Source: Candidatus Giovannonibacteria bacterium RIFCSPHIGHO2_02_43_16
GTDB taxonomy: Bacteria; Patescibacteriota; Minisyncoccia; JACPKW01; UBA11713
DNA: 13,304 nt
Assembly: GCA_001778545.1 (NCBI GenBank)
Contig: MFHJ01000051.1
Location: 1 to 13,304 of the forward strand
Direction: 5' to 3'
Both the position numbers and the translations under genes were made by a program. Positions 1 through 5,163 of the stretch are shown in pieces. Position 1 is the stretch's first letter. Each line of letters begins with the position of its first letter. A model generated the notes under the pieces. That model saw only the letters and a program-made list of their open reading frames with translations. It had not been told where the DNA came from and did no database searches.

Positions 1-351
1 GAAAGTAAGTCCGTCGATACGTTAATTTCAAATTCTTCGGGAGGAAATATAGGCCCAATGCCCGTGAAAGCCCTTCCTGAAAAATGTGTTTGGTCAAAAA
101 AGGTTAAGGATATCGTATTTTGCGCGTCTCCGCTCATCATGCCCGGGGCTCTTTATCCGGACGATTGGTATGTGGGGAAAGTTTCTTTTGGAGACGCGGT
201 TGTGAAAATAAATATAGCGTCTCGGGCGATAATTTCTTTCTTGCTTCCGGAAACGATTGATGCCACGAAGCTTTTCTTGTCAGATGACGAGACAAACTTG
301 TTTTTCATAAACAAGGGAGACGAATCGCTTTGGAAGTTGAGAATTCCCTAG
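1..351 (+). CDS. Hypothetical protein, C-terminal fragment (5' end outside window)
   Basis: The frame is open from the first base of the window to a TAG stop at 349-351, so this is the last ~116 residues of a longer protein. The ATG at 58 is probably internal, because no in-frame stop precedes it. The fragment alternates short hydrophobic strands with turns (for example SFGDAVVKINIASRAIISF) and ends with DETNLFFINKGDESLWKLRI. That reads like the last blades of a beta-propeller or WD40/PD40-like repeat protein. This is inferred from pattern only; no signature motif is visible and the function is unknown. It converges on khpB, and both stops lie in one CTAG palindrome at 348-351, so no terminator separates them. 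Confidence 0.7.
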   Translation, partial: ESKSVDTLISNSSGGNIGPMPVKALPEKCVWSKKVKDIVFCASPLIMPGALYPDDWYVGKVSFGDAVVKINIASRAIISFLLPETIDATKLFLSDDETNLFFINKGDESLWKLRIP

Positions 352-812
352 CTTTTCCCCTCGAATGGTTTTATCACAACTTTTCTGTTCGGCTCCTCTC
401 CGGTGGACTGCGTCATTATGTCCGGATATTCAGTCAAGATCGAGTGCACTATTCTGCGCTCATACGAACTCATTGGTTTTAATTGTATTTCTTTTTTGAA
501 ATATCTGACTCGCTGGGCGGAAAGCCTGGCTAAATCTTTTATTTCTTCCGCTCTTTGTTTTTGGTAATCGTTCACGTCTATAGAAAACGGCGCTGGAATT
601 CTCCCCAGCCTAGCTTCCGTAATTCTTTTTACAAGATGATTGAGCGCTATCAGATTTTCTCCCCCTTCGCCTATAAGCAATCCGGCTTCCTGTGTTCGTA
701 TTTGAAATTGCGTGTTGTCTGCTGTTTCTAAAATGGAAACTTCGCCAAAAGTTCCTATTTTAGCCAAAAGTTCTTCAACTATTTCTTTTATTTTTTCCTT
801 CTCCTCGCCCAT
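348..812 (-). CDS. khpB: KhpB/Jag, KH and R3H domain RNA-binding protein
   Basis: 154-aa protein of the SpoIIIJ-associated Jag/KhpB family, a cytoplasmic RNA-binding protein that in other bacteria pairs with KhpA and affects cell elongation and division. The KH-like domain occupies about residues 25-80 with the loop LLIGEGGENL (G48-x-x-G51). The R3H domain is about 90-150 with R119-x3-H123 in YERRIVHSI. The Jag-N domain found in Firmicutes proteins is absent, so this is the short form. The ATG at 812 lies inside the 3' end of yidC (38-nt overlap). No later start would keep the KH domain, so this start is accepted. It is the last gene of the rpmH-rnpA-yidD-yidC operon and probably relies on translational coupling. 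The next gene is convergent and overlaps by 4 nt. Confidence 0.93.
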   Translation of the reverse strand: MGEEKEKIKEIVEELLAKIGTFGEVSILETADNTQFQIRTQEAGLLIGEGGENLIALNHLVKRITEARLGRIPAPFSIDVNDYQKQRAEEIKDLARLSAQRVRYFKKEIQLKPMSSYERRIVHSILTEYPDIMTQSTGEEPNRKVVIKPFEGKS

Positions 813-1524
813 ACATAAGCCTAGCGCGGGAGCGCACTATAGCTTCATGTAAAGTAGCAAAAACGTTTGAGGATGTCCAATAAAGAGCGAGCGCCGCCGG
901 GAAGCGAGTCGATATATAAAATATAACTAGCGGCAAAACGTATGTGGCTTGAATGGCCATAGCCCTTGCCATTTCTTCCTTCATATTTGGGCTCTTTTGA
1001 GGTATTTTCGGGTTAGAAAGCTTCATTTGCAAAAACTGCGAAAATCCCGCGAGAAATGCCAAAACGTAATTCGGCGCGCTCAAATTGATGATCCCCAGAA
1101 AATTTGTTGCTATAACTTCGGGCATCAATACGAACGGATAAAGAGCGACGCCTCCGGTTAATATTCCATTTAAAAAGAGTCTGTATAATGTTATTAAAAT
1201 TGGGAGTTGGATTAAAAGCAGCAGACAGCCCGACAAAGGATTTACTCCGTGTTCCTTATATAGCTCCATCATTTTTTTATTCTGCTCCTCGGTGTTATTT
1301 TTATAGCTTTCTTTGATTTTCTTTATTTCAGGCTCGAGCTCTTTCATTTTTATCTGCGTGACAAGCCCGCGATGCGTAAAGGGAAAAATAATTACGCGCA
1401 CTAAAATAGTCAGCAGTATTATCGCAACCCCGACATCATGCCCCGGAACAAGCCCGGTCAAAAACACAAGCGCGTTATAGAGCGGGCGGTAAAGCGCTTC
1501 GTTATAAATAAAAGAGAACGTCAT
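775..1524 (-). CDS. yidC: YidC/Oxa1 family membrane protein insertase
   Basis: 249-aa polytopic protein matching the short Gram-positive/Oxa1-type YidC. It inserts membrane proteins alone or with SecYEG. Membrane segments are visible at about residues 12-27, 32-50, 97-118, 150-167 and 193-225. The conserved groove arginine is R43 in LLTILVRVIIFPF. A charged, lysine-rich cytoplasmic hairpin spans about 51-95, followed by the Oxa1 stretch NPLSGCLLLLIQLPI. The large periplasmic P1 domain of proteobacterial YidC is absent. The C-terminal tail is short and basic and could contact the ribosome. The start ATG overlaps the yidD stop in an ATGA (1521-1524), and the 3' end overlaps khpB. The stop is TGA, which helps exclude code 25. 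Confidence 0.95.
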   Translation of the reverse strand: MTFSFIYNEALYRPLYNALVFLTGLVPGHDVGVAIILLTILVRVIIFPFTHRGLVTQIKMKELEPEIKKIKESYKNNTEEQNKKMMELYKEHGVNPLSGCLLLLIQLPILITLYRLFLNGILTGGVALYPFVLMPEVIATNFLGIINLSAPNYVLAFLAGFSQFLQMKLSNPKIPQKSPNMKEEMARAMAIQATYVLPLVIFYISTRFPAALALYWTSSNVFATLHEAIVRSRARLMYGRGEGKNKRNS

Positions 1525-1751
1525 TGTCTAAATGGGTCAATAATATTTTTCTGCCATGGGTGGCATTTTAAGATTCGCGAGGCCCCCTTTTTCAAGCCAT
1601 AAAAAACGCCGCCATATTCAATCGCTTCCTTCGCGTACTGGGAGCAGGAAGGCTCAAAAACACAGTATTTTCTGCGTGAAGAAAAAATCCCTTGGTCGGG
1701 AGAGATAATATTTTGATAAAAATTTATTAGCAGAACAAAGAATTTTTTCAT
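1521..1751 (-). CDS. yidD: YidD, membrane protein insertion efficiency factor
   Basis: 76-aa protein with the full YidD signature: a short hydrophobic amphipathic N-terminus (MKKFFVLLINFYQNIISP), then CVFEPSCSQYAKEAI, a glycine-rich step, and RILKCHPW followed by DPF. The three conserved cysteines (in C-V-F-E-P-S-C and K-C-H-P) are present. The family associates peripherally with the inner membrane and helps YidC-dependent insertion. It overlaps rnpA by ATGA at its start (1748-1751) and yidC by ATGA at its end, typical of strict translational coupling. Length is normal for the family. Confidence 0.95.
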   Translation of the reverse strand: MKKFFVLLINFYQNIISPDQGIFSSRRKYCVFEPSCSQYAKEAIEYGGVFYGLKKGASRILKCHPWQKNIIDPFRQ

Positions 1752-2038
1752 TTTATAAGCCCTTTCTTTTCAAGCGCGCCTGATATTTCTTTTTCCAGTT
1801 TGTCGTAAGCCTGCTCTTCGGCGCCTTTCTTAAAAATAAAAGTGAGATCGTTCCCGATTTTAATTTGCCCCTCTTTCTTCCTTAAAATCTCCCTTGCTCT
1901 CCTTCTTATTTTATTGCGTGACACTGCTTTCTTTATTATTTTCCCCGGGATGATGAAAATAATCCGATTTTGGCCGATATTGTTCTTGGAAACCCTGAGA
2001 TGAAAGCGCTCTTCGTCGTCCATTATCCTATACAACAA
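1748..2038 (-). CDS. rnpA: Ribonuclease P protein component (short N-terminus)
   Basis: Up to 96 aa. Identified by the RNR signature KKAVSRNKIRRRAREILR (about residues 36-53) and the preceding strand NRIIFIIPGK. It is the protein subunit of RNase P, which binds the catalytic RNA and matures tRNA 5' ends. The family is usually about 110-120 aa, and the N-terminal basic helix (K-K-x-x-D-F-x-x-V-F type) is largely missing. The start given is TTG at 2038, inside rpmH. The ATG at 2023, 4 nt after the rpmH stop, is an equally plausible coupled start (91 aa). The upstream frame is open back to TGA at 2105-2107 and reads like family N-terminus (KKERDLLYRI), but it has no standard start codon. No good Shine-Dalgarno is visible for either start. 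Confidence 0.88.
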   Translation of the reverse strand: MLYRIMDDEERFHLRVSKNNIGQNRIIFIIPGKIIKKAVSRNKIRRRAREILRKKEGQIKIGNDLTFIFKKGAEEQAYDKLEKEISGALEKKGLIK

Positions 2039-2162
2039 GTCGCGCTCTTTTTTTTCTCCTGCGGCGGCGGAGCACGTTTTGACCGGACGCCGTCCTCTTT
2101 CTCTTCAAAAAACCGTGACTTTTCTTCCTTTTCCGCTTTTTGGGCTGATAGGTTTGAGACAT
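2028..2162 (-). CDS. rpmH: 50S ribosomal protein L34
   Basis: A 44-codon gene found by reading the minus strand upstream of rnpA. It starts MSQTYQPKKRKRKKSHGFLK, continues with a basic stretch containing TASGQNVLRRRRRKK, and ends RARLVV before TAG. This is a textbook L34: the T-Y-Q-P-x-K start, HGF, and an R/K-rich helix. L34 is a small, very basic protein of the large ribosomal subunit. Start ATG is at 2162-2160 and stop TAG at 2030-2028. It leads the rnpA-yidD-yidC-khpB operon and overlaps the possible TTG start of rnpA by 11 nt in another frame. A -10-like TAAAAT ends 6 nt before the ATG, so the mRNA may be leaderless. Confidence 0.97.
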   Translation of the reverse strand: MSQTYQPKKRKRKKSHGFLKRKRTASGQNVLRRRRRKKRARLVV

Positions 2163-2309
2163 TAAAACATTTTAACACAGATCAATATATTTTCAATATT
2201 AACAAGAAATTCATAGTTTATTAACATTCTAGTAATGTTTTGATTGATTAGTAAATTTTCTATTTAGACAATAAAATTATCTCTATAACCAAGTTAAACA
2301 TTTATTGAC
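2163..2309. other. AT-rich rpmH-dnaA divergent intergenic region
   Basis: 147 nt of AT-rich sequence between divergent rpmH and dnaA. It holds the candidate rpmH promoter and one weak DnaA-box-like 9-mer, TTTAACACA (2171-2179), two mismatches from TTATCCACA. The dnaA promoter must also lie here, but no convincing -35/-10 pair was found, and no Shine-Dalgarno precedes dnaA. In many bacteria part of the bipartite origin lies on this side of dnaA. Evidence here is weaker than for the dnaA-dnaN gap. Confidence 0.35.
2169..2196 (-). promoter_or_regulatory. Candidate promoter for rpmH operon
   Basis: On the minus strand, TTGAAA (2196-2191) and TAAAAT (2174-2169) are separated by 16 nt, matching sigma70 elements at 5/6 and 5/6. 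The expected transcription start falls at or next to the rpmH ATG at 2162, implying a leaderless or nearly leaderless transcript. No Shine-Dalgarno precedes that ATG, which is consistent. Prediction by eye only. Confidence 0.45.
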
Positions 2310-3674
2310 ATGACTAATGAAGAATTGTGGCAAACGGCGTTAAATGAGCTAGAATTGGCCGTTTCGAAAGCTAATTTTATGACTTGGTTTCAGAATACCT
2401 CCGTCGCCGATCATCAAGATGGGTCTGTTGTCCTAAACGTGCCTAACGCTTTTGCGAAAGAATGGCTTGAACACAAATACCACAAGTTTATTCTTAAGGC
2501 GCTGCGAAACCTCGCCCCGGATGTGCGTAACGTAGAATATGCAATCTCTTCTGAACTAACCCCGCTTTTGCAGAAAAGAAAACGTGAACGCAGCATTCTG
2601 CCACAAGAGGGCCAGCTTGAATTTAAAGAACTTCTAGTCGACAGGGAAACAAATTTAAATTCTCGCTATACATTCGATTCTTTTATAGTCGGGCCGTTCA
2701 ATGAGCTCGCCCACGCTGCATCGATTGCCGTAAGCAAAAACTTGGGTCAAGCATATAATCCGCTTTTCCTTTACGGCGGAGTTGGGTTAGGCAAGACTCA
2801 TTTACTGCAGGCCGTTGGAAATGAAATTAAGAAGAGTTCGCCGCGTTTTAAAGTTTTATACACCACGTCGGAGCGTTTTACGAGCGATCTTGTAAATTTT
2901 ATGCAGTCAAACGAGGCGCCGGTTTTTAAAGAGAAATATCGATCTTATGATTTGCTTATAATAGACGATATACAATTTATAGCCGGGAAAATAAAAACAC
3001 AAGAAGAGCTTTTTCACATATTTAATTATTTATATGAGGCAGGCAAACAAATAATTTTTTCGTCAGATAAGCCTCCGCACGCGATAAATGACTTGGAAGA
3101 GCGCCTTAAAAGCCGATTTGAGGGAGGCATGGTGGCTGATATCGGACAGCCGGAATACGAATCGCGCCTTGCGATTTTAAAATCCAAGTCTCAAGGGAAA
3201 GACAATTATCTAAATCAGGAAATTTTGGAATATATAGCTTCAAATGTCCAAAAAAATGTGCGCGAATTAGAGGGCGCCTTAAACGCGGTTGTGGCTAAAT
3301 CAAAACTTTCTGGTAGGGCGCTTTCTATCCCTGAAGTTAAGGAAATCTTGGATAAAAATACGCAGCCGAAAAAGATAGTTACCGCAAACCACATAATAAA
3401 ATGTGTCGCGGAATTTTACGACGTGAACGAGAGAACTTTATTTGAAAAGACCAGGAAAAAAGAGATAGTTAAGCCGAGGCAGGTGGCCATGTACTTATTA
3501 AGAGAGGATTACAGCGGCTCTTATCCTTATATAGGCCAGCGTTTTGGCGGAAGAGATCATACAACCGCGATTCATGCTTTTGATAAAATCTCAAAAGAGT
3601 TGAAAAAGAATGCGCAACTTGTGGAAGAGATGAAGAGAATACGCGAACTATATGAATATAATTCTTCCGTATAG
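2310..3674 (+). CDS. dnaA: Chromosomal replication initiator protein DnaA
   Basis: 454 aa, full length. DnaA is the AAA+ ATPase that binds DnaA boxes and opens the origin. Domain I is about residues 1-80 (LWQTALNELELAVSKANFMT), domain II is a short linker of about 85-115, domain III is AAA+, and domain IV binds DNA at about 350-454. Visible motifs are Walker A GGVGLGKT (156-163), Walker B LLIIDD (215-220), an arginine finger in ERLKSRF (R269), and the domain IV signature GGRDHTTAIHA (413-423). The N-terminus aligns with typical DnaA starts from the ATG at 2310, so this start is kept although no Shine-Dalgarno precedes it. It is divergent from rpmH and upstream of dnaN, the canonical origin layout. 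Confidence 0.98.
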   Translation: MTNEELWQTALNELELAVSKANFMTWFQNTSVADHQDGSVVLNVPNAFAKEWLEHKYHKFILKALRNLAPDVRNVEYAISSELTPLLQKRKRERSILPQEGQLEFKELLVDRETNLNSRYTFDSFIVGPFNELAHAASIAVSKNLGQAYNPLFLYGGVGLGKTHLLQAVGNEIKKSSPRFKVLYTTSERFTSDLVNFMQSNEAPVFKEKYRSYDLLIIDDIQFIAGKIKTQEELFHIFNYLYEAGKQIIFSSDKPPHAINDLEERLKSRFEGGMVADIGQPEYESRLAILKSKSQGKDNYLNQEILEYIASNVQKNVRELEGALNAVVAKSKLSGRALSIPEVKEILDKNTQPKKIVTANHIIKCVAEFYDVNERTLFEKTRKKEIVKPRQVAMYLLREDYSGSYPYIGQRFGGRDHTTAIHAFDKISKELKKNAQLVEEMKRIRELYEYNSSV

Positions 3675-3795
3675 AAAAAATAATTTACAGCCACCTCAAA
3701 CTGTCCACACATTATTAAAAATAAATCTTTAAAAACAGCCTTAAAATAAAAGTGAAAAAACATTTCCACACATATAGCAAAATTTAATAATAATT
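3675..3795. other. Candidate oriC (dnaA-dnaN intergenic region)
   Basis: 121 nt, strongly AT-rich. It has two same-direction DnaA-box-like 9-mers, CTGTCCACA (3701-3709) and ATTTCCACA (3762-3770). Each is two mismatches from TTATCCACA, and both sit in a shared context T-x-TCCACACAT. Between them is an A/T tract (3711-3735). Immediately before dnaN is TAATAATAAT (3785-3794), which resembles a DnaA-trio unwinding element. Position between dnaA and dnaN, and divergence of the flanking genes at dnaA, fit an origin. Neither box is consensus, so assignment rests mainly on context. Confidence 0.5.
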
Positions 3796-4893
3796 ATGAA
3801 ATTAAACTGTAATAAAAATGAATTATATAAATTAGTCGCCTTAGCAGAGAGGAATACTGGCAAAAATCAAACCTTGATTGCTTTATCGTCTATCCTCTTG
3901 CGCGCAAGCAAGAACCGCCTTTTTGTGATAAGTACAAATTTAGAGGTTGGTTTTGAAGGAAATATTGCGGCGTCAATAGAGGAAGAGGGGGAAATATTAT
4001 CTCCATCTAAAACCCTCCTTTCAATTTTATACTCAATATCAGATGAGGAGATTAATGCACAAAGTGCCGGCGGGAATTTAAAAATAATCTCAAAAACATC
4101 TTCGACCAACTTAAAATGTCTGCCAGCCGACGAGTTTCCAGTAATCCCAAAAATAAAAAAAGAAAACCATTTTTTAGTGTCCGCCAATTCTTTAATTGAG
4201 GCTCTAAAAAATACAATATCAGCTTCAGCCACAACCTATACAAAACCAGAATTAGCCAGCGTCTACATATTTTCCCAAGGCCGCTCCCCGCTAACTTTCG
4301 TAGCCACCGATTCTTTCAGGCTTGCAGAGCAGAAGGTGGATGCTAATTGCCCGCCATTTTCCCTTCTTTTACCGCAAAAAACGTGCCAAGAAATTATAAA
4401 AATTTTTGAGGATACTAATGACGACTTAGAAATCACATTTAATAAAAACCAAATACTCTTTCAAGGAAAAAATATTTCATTGCTATCGCGGCTGACGGAA
4501 GGCAAATTCCCAGAATACCATACAATTGTCCCTAAATCTTTCGATACGCAAGTTTTTGCCGAAAAAAATAAAATATTAAGCGCCGTCCGGGCGGCTGGGA
4601 TTTTTGCATCCAGGCTTTCAGAAGTCACGATCGCCGCCGATAGCGGCAAAAGCGTTTTAAGCATAAAATCTGCGAGCTCAGAAACCGGAGAATATGAGTC
4701 AAATTATCCAGCGAAAATATCCGGCCCCTCGGTCGAAGCTAATTTCAATTACCATTATTTACTCGAGGCGCTCCAAACAATCCCAAGCCAGAAAGCCTTT
4801 CTAGGGTTTAACGGCCCGCAAAAAGCAGTTTTGATTAGAGGTGCGGATGACGCGAGATATCTTCATCTGGTTATGCCCATGAGGGGGAATTAA
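3796..4893 (+). CDS. dnaN: DNA polymerase III beta subunit (sliding clamp)
   Basis: 365 aa, normal length. The beta clamp dimerises into a ring that tethers DNA polymerase III to DNA. Three repeats of about 120 residues each are expected. Family landmarks are FVATDSFRLAEQ (168-179), SRLTEGKFPEY (231-241) and the C-terminal YLHLVMPMR (355-363), which lines the protein-binding pocket. The start ATG at 3796 gives the usual M-K-L beginning and has no Shine-Dalgarno; AATAATAATT precedes it. The stop TAA directly abuts the ATG of the DUF721-like gene, which suggests co-transcription with it and probably with dnaA. Confidence 0.97.
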   Translation: MKLNCNKNELYKLVALAERNTGKNQTLIALSSILLRASKNRLFVISTNLEVGFEGNIAASIEEEGEILSPSKTLLSILYSISDEEINAQSAGGNLKIISKTSSTNLKCLPADEFPVIPKIKKENHFLVSANSLIEALKNTISASATTYTKPELASVYIFSQGRSPLTFVATDSFRLAEQKVDANCPPFSLLLPQKTCQEIIKIFEDTNDDLEITFNKNQILFQGKNISLLSRLTEGKFPEYHTIVPKSFDTQVFAEKNKILSAVRAAGIFASRLSEVTIAADSGKSVLSIKSASSETGEYESNYPAKISGPSVEANFNYHYLLEALQTIPSQKAFLGFNGPQKAVLIRGADDARYLHLVMPMRGN

Positions 4894-5163
4894 ATGGCGC
4901 TAGTTCGCGTAGGGAATTTTTTAAACAAGTTTAAGAAATTTGAAACGGGGGATGGCCGCGAGAAGAAAGTTTACGATATTTTGAAGGGAAGCGTTCCCGG
5001 CTTGGAATGCAAGCTGGCCGTCCGAAGAAAAACAATTTATTTCTATGATCTTTCCCCCTCAGCCAAGAGTGAAATCTTTTTACGAAAGGCGGAAATATTA
5101 GAAAAAGCCAAAAAAGCCATGAGAGACGCGGCGCCAAACGAAATTAGTTTTCGGAAACCCTAA
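4894..5163 (+). CDS. Small DUF721/DciA-like protein
   Basis: 89 aa, start ATG immediately after the dnaN stop. GAGGGGG (4881-4887), 6 nt before the ATG, is one of the few clear Shine-Dalgarno sequences in the window. The C-terminal half (KLAVRRKTIYFYDLSPSAKS, then a charged helix and NEISFR) resembles the fold of DUF721/DciA: a strand, a residue run ending in S-x-x-x-K-S/E, a helix, and a final I-x-F strand. DciA loads or assists the replicative helicase DnaB in bacteria without DnaC/DnaI. Position after dnaN fits a replication role, but the match is by pattern and the N-terminus is short, so the function is inferred. Its last 20 nt overlap the convergent PBP gene. Confidence 0.6.
   Translation: MALVRVGNFLNKFKKFETGDGREKKVYDILKGSVPGLECKLAVRRKTIYFYDLSPSAKSEIFLRKAEILEKAKKAMRDAAPNEISFRKP

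Noticed and set aside
775..2030. Recoded TGA (code 25, Gracilibacteria/Absconditabacteria)
   Set aside because: TGA terminates yidC and yidD exactly where the families end, and no in-frame TGA interrupts any recognised gene.
3867..4232. Minus-strand frame of 121 codons within dnaN
   Set aside because: It is fully inside the recognised clamp gene and has no recognisable protein features.
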